Below, piece after piece: positions 1-8,190 of a stretch of 36,424 nucleotides of DNA (its first letter is position 1; every line of letters begins with the position of its first letter). The notes under the pieces are model-generated. The model made no database searches, was not told the origin of the DNA, and saw only the letters and a program-made list of their open reading frames with translations. Source of the stretch: an uncultured Lentisphaerota bacterium (GTDB lineage Bacteria; Verrucomicrobiota; Kiritimatiellia; CAIQIC01); assembly GCA_903871765.1 (NCBI GenBank), contig CAIQIC010000309.1, positions 1-36,424 on the forward strand, in the 5' to 3' direction. A program made the translations under genes and the position numbers.

Positions 1-2
1 AC

Positions 3-905
3 CACTGCGGGCAAACCGGCATCGTCGGCAGCCTCGGCTGCGCCTTCAGCCAGGTCATCGGCAACGAGATTCACGACATCAACACACAGGGGCTGTGGGG
101 CGGCGCGGAGATGGCCGGCATCAAGTTCCACGGCGCGCTCGACGTCGTCATCGCCGGCAACCATATCTACCGCTGCGGAGACCTGGCGGGCATCTGGCTC
201 GACTGGATGGCGCAGGGCACGCAGATCACAGGCAACCTGCTCCACGATAATACGAGCTGGGGCGGAGACCTCTTCTGCGAGGTGGACCACGGCCCGTATC
301 TCGTGGCCAACAACCTCTTCCTCTCCCCCAAGACCCACCTCGCCAACTCGCAAGGCGGGGCCTATGTTCACGACCTGATTTACGGCAGCCTGGAGATCGT
401 GCCCGACGGCCGACGCACGCCCTATTTCAAGGCGCACAGCACGGCCATGGTCGGAATGCACGACTGCCCGGTGGGCGACGCCCGGTTGTATAACAACCTG
501 CTGACCGCCCGCGGCAACCTCAGCGCCTTCAACGACGCAACTTGGCCAGTGGCCGCAGCAGGCAATGTCTTTACCAAGGGGGCGCAGGCTTCGAAGTTCG
601 ATACCGAAGCGCTGCTGAAGCCGGATTTCGACGCCGGCATCAGGCTGACCCGCAAGGACGACGGCTGGTATCTGGAGATCAATGCCGACATCCAGTGGGC
701 TTCGGCACAGAAACGCAAGCTCGTCACAACGGAACTCCTTGGCAAAGCAAAGATCCCGGACAGCCCTTTCGATAACCCGGACGGCACACCGCTGAAGGTT
801 GACGCCGACTACTTCGGCCGGAAACGTAATGCGGACAATCCATTCCCCGGCCCCTTCGAGGCCATACAGGATGGTAAACAGGAAGTCAAAGTCTGGCCGA
901 AGTGA
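3..905 (+). CDS. Right-handed beta-helix carbohydrate-active protein, 3' part (GH141-like possible)
   Basis: The frame is open from the first bases of the window, so the true start lies upstream and about 300 C-terminal residues are seen. The sequence has the regular Asn/Gly-rich turns of a parallel beta-helix, such as GNHIYRCGDLAGIWLDW, ITGNLLHDN and VANNLFLS, spaced about one coil apart. Such folds occur in pectate lyases, pectinesterases and GH28 or GH141 enzymes. The run around the GGDLFCEVDHGP segment reminds me of GH141, a family that includes a rhamnogalacturonan-II fucosidase, but that is recall and was not tested. The catalytic residues and any signal peptide are probably partly outside the window. 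It opens a run of same-strand glycosidase genes with only 37 nt to the next gene. The beta-helix fold is well supported; the substrate is not. Confidence 0.8.
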   Translation, partial: HCGQTGIVGSLGCAFSQVIGNEIHDINTQGLWGGAEMAGIKFHGALDVVIAGNHIYRCGDLAGIWLDWMAQGTQITGNLLHDNTSWGGDLFCEVDHGPYLVANNLFLSPKTHLANSQGGAYVHDLIYGSLEIVPDGRRTPYFKAHSTAMVGMHDCPVGDARLYNNLLTARGNLSAFNDATWPVAAAGNVFTKGAQASKFDTEALLKPDFDAGIRLTRKDDGWYLEINADIQWASAQKRKLVTTELLGKAKIPDSPFDNPDGTPLKVDADYFGRKRNADNPFPGPFEAIQDGKQEVKVWPK

Positions 906-942
906 AGTTGGGCCGGAATCAGAACATCAATAAAAGACTTTC

Positions 943-2091
943 ATGAATAGGGTCAGAAGCGCAATCAGGTCTGTTGCCGCCCCGGTCGTTTGCGGTGTTG
1001 CCATCGGTTGGCTCAGCAACGACAACGTGGCCGGGGAAGAGAAACCAGCCGCGACCGCCGCCCAGCAGACCGGTTCGCGGGTCGTGACGGCGACGGAGGT
1101 GACGCAGTATCCGGATCACCGGCCGGCGGCCCGCTACCGGCTGGAGGCGAAAGACCAAGGGGTGGTGCTCAAGCACGGGGACGGCCCGAACCAGTGCGAC
1201 CAATTGGGGGCACGCGAAGCGTTGATCTTTGAGGAGCAGGGGGTCTATCACCTCTTTTATGACGGCGCGGGGCCCAAAGGCTGGGTGGCCTGCCTAGCCA
1301 CCAGCAAGAATTTGAAGACTTGGGAAAAGAAGGGGCCGGCTCTCGAATTTGGCAAGCCGGGCGAGCCCGATGCGGCCACGGCCACCTCCCCCTGGGTCTA
1401 TTTCGACGGCCAAGAGTGGCACATGTTCTATCTCGGTTCGCCCAACGCCTCTCCGCCTCCGGACCGGGTGCCTTGGTTTCCATATCTGACGTTGAAAGCG
1501 AGGAGCGGGTCATTAGCCGGGCCATGGATCAAACAGCCGGACGTGATCCCGTTCCGGACAAAGCCGGGAACCTATTACAACGTGACGGCCAGCCCGGGGC
1601 ATATCGTGAAGCAAGGCGCTGACCACCTGATGTTCTTCAGCGCTTCGATGAAGCGCACGCTCGGCATTGCCCGCACCAAGGACCTCAACGGCGCGTGGAC
1701 GATTGATCCGCAGCCGATTGTCTCGCCGGAGGAACAGATCGAGAATTCCTCGCTCTATTTCGAACCGGCCAACCGGACCTGGTTCCTGTTCACCAACCAC
1801 ATCGGCCTGAACGGCGACGAATACACCGACGCCGTCTGGGTGTACTGGTCGCAGGATTTGAACCGGTGGGAGGCCAGGAACAAGGCCATCGTGCTGGACG
1901 GGAAGAATTGCGCCTGGTCGCGGAAGTGCATCGGCATGCCCTCGGTGATCGTCGTTGGCAAACGCCTGGCGATTTTTTATGATGGTCCGGGCGGCGACCG
2001 CACGAGTCACATGCAGCGCGATATCGGGCTGGCCTGGCTGGATTTGCCGCTGAGACCGCCGGTGGAAAACGTCAAGGCGGGGCAGAAATGA
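943..2091 (+). CDS. Secreted five-bladed beta-propeller protein, GH43/GH130-like
   Basis: A 382-residue protein with a hydrophobic N-terminus ending near residue 30 that looks like an export signal. The body shows repeating blade signatures: REALIFEEQGVYHLFYDG, SPWVYFDGQEWHMFYLGS, DHLMFFSAS, RTWFLFTNH, and a final blade with LAIFYDGPGG. Each pairs an aromatic-rich strand with a following cold-call of intensity, source and date-like loops, as in GH43, GH32, GH117 and GH130 propellers. These families hydrolyse or phosphorolyse plant or algal glycans; which one this belongs to I cannot decide. The last codon overlaps the start of the next gene by four bases (ATGA at 2088), indicating translational coupling. 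No strong Shine-Dalgarno sequence precedes the ATG. Fold confidence is good; catalytic activity and substrate are inferred only from fold and neighbours. Confidence 0.72.
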   Translation: MNRVRSAIRSVAAPVVCGVAIGWLSNDNVAGEEKPAATAAQQTGSRVVTATEVTQYPDHRPAARYRLEAKDQGVVLKHGDGPNQCDQLGAREALIFEEQGVYHLFYDGAGPKGWVACLATSKNLKTWEKKGPALEFGKPGEPDAATATSPWVYFDGQEWHMFYLGSPNASPPPDRVPWFPYLTLKARSGSLAGPWIKQPDVIPFRTKPGTYYNVTASPGHIVKQGADHLMFFSASMKRTLGIARTKDLNGAWTIDPQPIVSPEEQIENSSLYFEPANRTWFLFTNHIGLNGDEYTDAVWVYWSQDLNRWEARNKAIVLDGKNCAWSRKCIGMPSVIVVGKRLAIFYDGPGGDRTSHMQRDIGLAWLDLPLRPPVENVKAGQK

Positions 2092-3752
2092 AGATGACGA
2101 TGAGATACCTCGTGTGTGTAGCGTTGGGTCTGTGCGTGCTGTCGTGTGCTGGTGCCAGCGCGGGTAAGGTTGCCCAATGGAATGTATTCGAAGCCGCCTG
2201 CACGACCGCGAAAGAATATACGAACGCTTTCATGGATGTGGAAGTCAATGTCGTATTCCGTCAGGGCGCGAAAAAATGGGTTGTGCCTGCCTTCTGGGCC
2301 GGCGGCAGGAAGTGGGTGGTGCGTTTTGCGCCGCCGGCGCAGGGGGAATACAAATACCGTGTGGAATGCACGGACAAGTCGAACGCCGATCTTAACGGAA
2401 AGGATGGGACGCTTAAAGTCACGGCCTACAAAGGTGACAATCCACTGCTGAAGCATAGCTTCGTCAGCGTGGGCGCCGATCAGCGGCACTTCGCGCATGC
2501 CGACGGGACGCCGTTTTTCTGGCTGGGCGACACATGGTGGAAAGGCCTGTGCAAGCGAATGACTTGGGAGGGTTTTCAGGAACTGACGGCCGATCGAAAG
2601 GCCAAGGGATTCACCGTGGTTCAGATCGTGTGCGGGCCGTATCCCGACGAAGGTTTCTTTCAGCCGAGTTGGGAAAACGAAGGCGGGCAGGCCTACCTTT
2701 CGAAGGATTTCAGCGTGGTCAATCCGAAGTATTTTGAGTATGCGGACCGAAGGTTCAGGCTTCTCGTGGATTCGGGAATTGTCCCGGCGATTGTTGGGGC
2801 ATGGGGCCGTGGCGATTGCAACAGCATGCAGGTTATTGGTCCTGCCGGTATCAAGCGTCACTGGCGTCATGTGATTGCGCGTTATGGCGCCTATCCGGTC
2901 GTCTGGATACTGGCGGGTGAGATCGCGGATGAGACCAAGTGGGGCCAGGGCTCATGGGCTGAGATTGCCAAATATGTCCGGGGGATCGACCCCTACAAGC
3001 ATCCGCTATCCTGCCATACCGGACAGGGGCGGCGTGGTGCGGATGGTGATATGTGTGTGATTGACTACGACATGGTCGGGGGGAATCACGACGCGCCCAC
3101 AGCCATATCGGGCGGAACGCTTGCCATTCTCACCTCCGCTTGCGCGAAGAAGCCTGCAATGCCCGTGCTGGTAGGCGAGACCTGTTATGAGGGTCACATG
3201 CAGCAGGGATTTCAGGATGTTCAGCGTCATCTTTTCTGGATGTACATGCTCAGCGGCGCTGCCGGCCATACCTATGGCGCGGCGGGGATCTGGCACGCCG
3301 GCGTTGAAGGCGATCCTGGAATTGTCGGAGCCTTCGGAGGCCAAGTCTATGACTGGACGACCTGGAAGGAGGGGCTGAACTATCCGGGTTCCACGCAGCT
3401 GGGGATCGGTAAGAAACTGCTGGAAAAATATCCGTGGTGGCGTTTCGAGCCGAATCCGGACTGGGCTCCGGGCTGTTATGCCGCTGGCATTCCTGACGCG
3501 GTGCGCTTCGTCTATCTGCCGCGGCGCAACATCTATAATTGGAACGGCCCGGAGGTGAAGAATCTTGAGCCGGATGTAGACTGGCATGTCTACTACTTTG
3601 ATCCGGCGACCGGCCGTAAGTTTGATCAGGGCACGATCAAGGCCAGCGCGAAAGCCGGCGACACGACGGCGAAGCCCGTGAGTTTCAGGAAAAATGTCCC
3701 TGCCCCGCAGGACTGGGTGCTGGTTTTAGAGAGGGTGAATCCGGGTGGCTGA
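2088..3752 (+). CDS. Secreted DUF4038-type glycosidase (apiosidase-like, GH140-related)
   Basis: A 554-residue protein with a clear signal peptide (hydrophobic residues about 5-22, ending in Ala-rich GASAG). Residues about 25-125 form an Ig-like DUF5060-type domain, including WVVRFAPPAQGEYKYRVECT. A DUF4038 TIM barrel follows, starting at FAHADGTPFFWLGDTWW (Asp148), with WILAGE (Glu278) and VLVGETCYEG (Glu364) as candidate active-site acids on strand ends. The C-terminal 90 residues resemble the small beta-domain common in this family (YLPRRNIYNWNG to WVLVLERV). Characterised relatives in GH140 remove apiose from rhamnogalacturonan-II side chains; assignment to that activity here is inference. 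The start is fixed by a four-base overlap with the upstream propeller gene. The family call is strong, the substrate moderate. Confidence 0.8.
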   Translation: MKMTMRYLVCVALGLCVLSCAGASAGKVAQWNVFEAACTTAKEYTNAFMDVEVNVVFRQGAKKWVVPAFWAGGRKWVVRFAPPAQGEYKYRVECTDKSNADLNGKDGTLKVTAYKGDNPLLKHSFVSVGADQRHFAHADGTPFFWLGDTWWKGLCKRMTWEGFQELTADRKAKGFTVVQIVCGPYPDEGFFQPSWENEGGQAYLSKDFSVVNPKYFEYADRRFRLLVDSGIVPAIVGAWGRGDCNSMQVIGPAGIKRHWRHVIARYGAYPVVWILAGEIADETKWGQGSWAEIAKYVRGIDPYKHPLSCHTGQGRRGADGDMCVIDYDMVGGNHDAPTAISGGTLAILTSACAKKPAMPVLVGETCYEGHMQQGFQDVQRHLFWMYMLSGAAGHTYGAAGIWHAGVEGDPGIVGAFGGQVYDWTTWKEGLNYPGSTQLGIGKKLLEKYPWWRFEPNPDWAPGCYAAGIPDAVRFVYLPRRNIYNWNGPEVKNLEPDVDWHVYYFDPATGRKFDQGTIKASAKAGDTTAKPVSFRKNVPAPQDWVLVLERVNPGG

Positions 3753-3826
3753 TCAGAGCTTTGGAAAACTAACAACGGAGAATTCAGGTGAGAGATTATA
3801 ACCGTGGATATCGGGAAATTACTCAA

Positions 3827-6800
3827 ATGAAACGAATAAGAAAAATACGGGCGGTTGCGGCATTGTTGCTGGCGGGCAGTGGCGTGGCTGGGGCGGGCTG
3901 GTTCAAGACCGATATTGAGCCGGTGGATCTCAAATGCGAGTACCTTGAGAATCCGCTGGGGATCGACAGCCGCATACCGCGGCTATCGTGGACCATGGAC
4001 TGCAGACCACAGGCTGCAGACGGAAGACGGAGAGGAGATCGGCAAACGGCGTACCAGGTTTTGGTCGCGAGTTCGGAGGAGCTGCTCAAGAAGGGTAAAG
4101 GCGATCTGTGGGACAGCGGCAAGATCAAATCCGACAGCACTGCCCATGTCGAATATGCGGGCAGGCCCCTGCAGAGCCGCCAGCAGTGCTTCTGGAAAGT
4201 AAGGTTCTATAATCAGGACGACAAGGTGTCCGATTGGAGCGCGCCGGCCCGGTGGGAAATGGGTCTGCTCAAGCCGGAGGACTGGAAGGCCAGGTGGGTC
4301 GAGGGCGCGGGGTATAAATTTGTCGAAAAGAAAACCACGACGGCACCGGTATCACTCACCATTCTCAGCGCGGTTTATGGATCGGATGGAGCCGAGAAGA
4401 ATGTCACAGCGATTGTTGCCGGCTTGGTGAAGGATAATGGTCTGGCGATACACGTTGACAACGATACGCTCGGTGGCGATCCCAGCTTCGGCAATGTGAA
4501 GAAATTGTCCGTGGAGTATGAACTTGGCGGCAAACGCCTCAAGCGAACGGTGGACGAACATTCCGCTCTGTCCATTCCGGATGGCCTCCGGTTGTCAGCC
4601 AGCGCCGACGGGGTTCCGTACCTGCGCAAGACCATGAAGCTTGCCGACAAAACAATAACCAAGGCCAGGCTTTACGCGACCGCGCTGGGCCTCTATGAAA
4701 TGCATATTAACGGCCAACGCGTCGGCGACATTCTCTTTGCCCCGGAATGGACAGACTACCGCAAGCGCATCCGTTACCAGGTCTACGATGTGACCGCCAT
4801 GCTGAGGAAAGGCGACAACGTTCTTGCCGGACTGGTCGGCCAGGGCTGGTACAGCGGTCACATCGGGCTGGGCGGATACAAACACTACGGCCGGGTTCCG
4901 GCTTTGCTGGCACAACTGGAAGTAATTTACACCGACGGCACCGTGGAACAGATTGTTTCCGATGATTCATGGAAGGTGTTCGCCAGCCCCATCCTTTCAT
5001 CCGATTTCATGATGGGCGAGAAATATGATGCGCGCCTCGCAATCAAGGGATGGAACCAGCCTGGTTTTGATGACAGCACATGGATGAAAGCAGCAGTTCG
5101 TGAAGAGCCGCCGCGACCGTTGGAGGGGCAGATTACCGAACCCGTGCGCAAGATCTGCGAAATCAAGGCCAAGACCGTAACCGAACCCAAACCCGGCTGC
5201 TGGACTTTTGACCTTGGCCAGAACATGGTCGGCTATGTTCGCCTCCAAGTCTCTGCGCCGGCCGGGACTCAAGTGACCATCCGCCATGCCGAGGTGCTGA
5301 ATCCCGACGGCACGCTTTATACCGCCAACCTGCGTGGAGCGAGCTCGACCGACACCTATACCTGCAAGGGCGCAGGCGTCGAGATCTATCGGCCTTATTT
5401 CACGTTCCATGGGTTCCGCTATGTCGAGGTTACGGGGATCACCGGCAAACCGGCGCTGGATATGATAACAGGCCTTGTACTCGCCTCCGACACGCCGCGC
5501 GTCGGCGAGTTCGCCTGCTCCGACCCGCGCATCAATCAGCTCCACGCCAACATCTGCTGGGGCCAGCGCGGCAATTACCTGAGCATCCCCACCGACTGCC
5601 CGCAGCGTGACGAGCGGCTGGGCTGGATGGGCGACGCCCAGGTGTTCGTCCGCACAGCAACCTATAACGCCGATGTGGCCGCCTTCTTCACCAAGTGGCT
5701 GGTGGACGTCGATGACGCCCAGCGCGACGGGGCCTTCACCGATGTCAGCCCCTTCACCTGCTGTAATCAGGGAACCCCGGCCTGGGCGGATGCCGGTGTG
5801 ATCTGTCCCTGGACCCTGTACAGGATTTACGGCGACACCCGCCAGCTCGAACAGCACTATCCCGCCATGGTCAGATGGATTGAATGGTGCCGCGCTCACA
5901 GCACCGGCCTTATACGTGACAGAGATCGTGGCGGCGACTACGGCGACTGGCTGTCCATCGGCGCCGACACACCCAAGGACCTTATCGGTACCGCCTATTT
6001 CGCCTACTCCACCAGGCTGGTCGCCCAATCGGCCAAGGTGCTGGGCAAGCCGGACGATGCTGCAAAATACGAACAACTTTTCCAGGATATAAAGGCCGCC
6101 TTCAACAGGAAATACGTCGCCGCGGACGGACGCATCCAGGGCAATACCCAGTGCTGTTACGTGATGGCGCTCAAATTCGATCTTTTGACGGATGAGATCC
6201 GGACCAGGGCCGTGCAGTATCTTGTTGACGACATCGCGGCCAAGAAAGATCACCTCTCGACCGGCTTCGTTGGCGTCAGCTATCTCCTGCCGGTGTTGAC
6301 CCAGGCGGGACAACCCGATACCGTCTTCAAATTGTTCCTGCAGGATACCTTCCCGTCATGGCTGTTCTCCGTCAAACACGGGGCCACGACCATATGGGAA
6401 CGCTGGGATGGCTGGACGCCGGAAAGAGGTTTCCAGGATCCCGGCATGAACTCGTTCAACCACTACTCGCTCGGCTCTTGCGGGGAATGGATGTTCTCCG
6501 CGCTGGCAGGCATCGATACCGACGGACCAGCGTTCAAGAAGCTCATTATACGCCCAACTCCAGGTAACGGCATAACATGGGTCAAGGCCAGCTATGATTC
6601 GATCAACGGCAGGATCGCCACTTCATGGAAGACGGAGGGCCATAAATTCAGTCTCGATGTTACTGTTCCGCCCAACACCACGGCGACGATTTATGTGCCG
6701 ACGAAGGATGAAGCCAGTGTGACCGAGTCCGGCCAGCCGGCGCCCAAGGCGGCAGACGTGAAGTTCCTGCGGATGGAAGATGCCGCCGCCGTCTATGCCG

Positions 6801-6871
6801 TGGGTTCCGGCATCTATCGGTTCCAATCCACGCTGCAGGAAGCCAGCCAGAATCCGGCCCGGAAGATGTGA
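3827..6871 (+). CDS. Secreted alpha-L-rhamnosidase, GH78
   Basis: A 1014-residue enzyme that hydrolyses terminal alpha-L-rhamnose from plant glycans. Domain order is the GH78 standard: N-terminal fibronectin-like domain (ENPLGIDSRIPRLSW), beta-sandwich with EMHINGQRVGDILFAPEWTDYRKR, the (alpha/alpha)6 barrel, and a C-terminal beta-sandwich (LIIRPTPGNGITWVKASY). The barrel carries CPQRDERLGWMGDAQVF, whose Glu596 matches the family general acid, and TTIWERWDGW with Glu858, a likely second catalytic acid. I chose ATG 3827 because it gives a compact signal peptide (MKRIRKIRAVAALLLAGSG...). A GTG at 3788 in the same frame has a better ribosome site (GGAG at 3777-3780) and would add 13 residues. 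A short heptamer-repeat insertion lies in the N-terminal domain. The next gene starts 4 nt downstream. Confidence 0.95.
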   Translation: MKRIRKIRAVAALLLAGSGVAGAGWFKTDIEPVDLKCEYLENPLGIDSRIPRLSWTMDCRPQAADGRRRGDRQTAYQVLVASSEELLKKGKGDLWDSGKIKSDSTAHVEYAGRPLQSRQQCFWKVRFYNQDDKVSDWSAPARWEMGLLKPEDWKARWVEGAGYKFVEKKTTTAPVSLTILSAVYGSDGAEKNVTAIVAGLVKDNGLAIHVDNDTLGGDPSFGNVKKLSVEYELGGKRLKRTVDEHSALSIPDGLRLSASADGVPYLRKTMKLADKTITKARLYATALGLYEMHINGQRVGDILFAPEWTDYRKRIRYQVYDVTAMLRKGDNVLAGLVGQGWYSGHIGLGGYKHYGRVPALLAQLEVIYTDGTVEQIVSDDSWKVFASPILSSDFMMGEKYDARLAIKGWNQPGFDDSTWMKAAVREEPPRPLEGQITEPVRKICEIKAKTVTEPKPGCWTFDLGQNMVGYVRLQVSAPAGTQVTIRHAEVLNPDGTLYTANLRGASSTDTYTCKGAGVEIYRPYFTFHGFRYVEVTGITGKPALDMITGLVLASDTPRVGEFACSDPRINQLHANICWGQRGNYLSIPTDCPQRDERLGWMGDAQVFVRTATYNADVAAFFTKWLVDVDDAQRDGAFTDVSPFTCCNQGTPAWADAGVICPWTLYRIYGDTRQLEQHYPAMVRWIEWCRAHSTGLIRDRDRGGDYGDWLSIGADTPKDLIGTAYFAYSTRLVAQSAKVLGKPDDAAKYEQLFQDIKAAFNRKYVAADGRIQGNTQCCYVMALKFDLLTDEIRTRAVQYLVDDIAAKKDHLSTGFVGVSYLLPVLTQAGQPDTVFKLFLQDTFPSWLFSVKHGATTIWERWDGWTPERGFQDPGMNSFNHYSLGSCGEWMFSALAGIDTDGPAFKKLIIRPTPGNGITWVKASYDSINGRIATSWKTEGHKFSLDVTVPPNTTATIYVPTKDEASVTESGQPAPKAADVKFLRMEDAAAVYAVGSGIYRFQSTLQEASQNPARKM
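4000..4034 (+). repeat. Degenerate heptanucleotide repeat inside the rhamnosidase gene
   Basis: Five consecutive 7-mers read CTGCAGA, CCACAGG, CTGCAGA, CGGAAGA, CGGAGAG. The first and third are identical. They encode part of an Arg/Gly-rich stretch (CRPQAADGRRRGDR) placed between the conserved IPRLSW and QTAYQVLVAS segments of the GH78 N-terminal domain, where relatives usually have a shorter loop. It looks like an insertion tolerated in a loop. The same period-7 design recurs at 9655, 12669 and 21770. Confidence 0.55.
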
Positions 6872-6875
6872 TGCC

Positions 6876-8168
6876 ATGAAAACTCATGCGCTCGTTGTCT
6901 TGGGCGGCGGCCCATCGCCTGTGATCAATGCATCCTTGTTGGGAGTGGTCGAAGGATGCCGGCAGTATCCGGACCATATCGGCCGCGTCTATGGCGCCCG
7001 GCACGGCCTGGAGGGGGTGCTGAAGGAAGAAATCGTGGACCTGTCCGCGCAGGACCCGCGGGAGCTCAAGCTGCTGCTGAACACGCCGGCCTCGGGTTCC
7101 ATCGGGACCTGCCGGTACAAACTCGACCGCCCGTGCCAGGAGGATTTCGAGCGGATCATCGCCGTCCTGGCCGCGCAAGAAATCGGCTATTTCTTCTGTA
7201 TCGGCGGGAACGATACGATGGATACGGCCGACCAGGTATCCGTGCTCGCCCGGGAAAAAGGCTTCGACCTGGTGGTGACCGGCGTGCCGAAGACCATAGA
7301 CAACGACCTGGGCGATGCGGCGTTCACCCTGATAGATCACACGCCGGGCTACGCAAGCGCGGCGCGCTACTGGGCCAATATCATTCAGACAGTGAATGAG
7401 GAGAACAAAGGGATGTGTGTCTCCGAGCGGGTGGCGGTCCTGCAGGCGATGGGCCGGAAATCCGGCTACATCACCGCCGCCGCCCGACTGGCGGATCCGG
7501 AACGGACGATGCCGCTCCAGTTGTATTTCGCCGAAGCGGGACACAACCTGGCGACCTTGACCGAAAACGTCCACCGGGAGCTGCGGCACAGCGGCCGCGT
7601 CATCGTTGTGGTCAATGAGGGATTTGATGTCGGCTCGCTGGGCGAGGCGCGGGACGGCTTCGGGCATATCGAATACGGGGCGAGTCAAACCACCGCCGCG
7701 CAGGTGGTGGTCAACCATCTGAACCGGTTGAAATTCCCGGTCAGCGGACAGGCGACCTGCCAGGTGCCCGGCGTGCTGCAGCGTTGCACGGCCATTCACC
7801 GGTCCACGGTGGATATCCGGGAGGCTTATGAAATCGGCGGGCAAGCGGTGGACATCGCCGTACGGGACGGAACCGGTTTCATGGCCACGATTCTGCGGAG
7901 CAAAAAGGACGCTTACCAACCCGTCTACAGCAAGGTCGGGCTGAAGACCATGGCGAATTCCGCCAGATTTCTTCCCGCCCAATGGATCACGGCCGATGGC
8001 CTGGATGTCACGGATGATTTCATCCGGTATGCGCAGCCGCTCCTGGGGGATGGCTGGCCTGACATGCCCATGGAGCATGGCCGGCAGCGGTTTGCCCGGC
8101 TGGATATGACCCTGTTACCCCCCCAGGCGGAAGCCTACACCCCCGTGAAGCATCGCGGTGGCCGGTAA
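6876..8168 (+). CDS. Phosphofructokinase, probably pyrophosphate-dependent
   Basis: A 430-residue cytoplasmic member of the PFK family, phosphorylating fructose 6-phosphate. It begins with the nucleotide-fold signature VVLGGGPSPVINASL and contains GGNDTMD (Asn112-Asp113) and PKTIDND (Lys139, catalytic Asp142). ATP-dependent enzymes normally carry Gly where Asp113 lies and Gly or another small residue where Lys139 lies. Asp plus Lys at these sites is the accepted mark of the reversible PPi-dependent type, so that is the likely phosphate donor. Asn112 replaces the usual Asp of GGDD, a variant I recall from clade-III-like enzymes. Further family marks are MGRKSGYITA and VNEGFD. The ATG lies 4 nt after the rhamnosidase stop. 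Placement inside a glycosidase operon suggests expression together with sugar uptake. Confidence 0.88.
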   Translation: MKTHALVVLGGGPSPVINASLLGVVEGCRQYPDHIGRVYGARHGLEGVLKEEIVDLSAQDPRELKLLLNTPASGSIGTCRYKLDRPCQEDFERIIAVLAAQEIGYFFCIGGNDTMDTADQVSVLAREKGFDLVVTGVPKTIDNDLGDAAFTLIDHTPGYASAARYWANIIQTVNEENKGMCVSERVAVLQAMGRKSGYITAAARLADPERTMPLQLYFAEAGHNLATLTENVHRELRHSGRVIVVVNEGFDVGSLGEARDGFGHIEYGASQTTAAQVVVNHLNRLKFPVSGQATCQVPGVLQRCTAIHRSTVDIREAYEIGGQAVDIAVRDGTGFMATILRSKKDAYQPVYSKVGLKTMANSARFLPAQWITADGLDVTDDFIRYAQPLLGDGWPDMPMEHGRQRFARLDMTLLPPQAEAYTPVKHRGGR

Positions 8169-8190
8169 CGGGCACATGAAAGGAACGGAA

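Noticed and set aside
4997-6313. 438-codon minus-strand open frame opposite the rhamnosidase
   Set aside because: No domain pattern; the plus strand encodes the conserved GH78 barrel.
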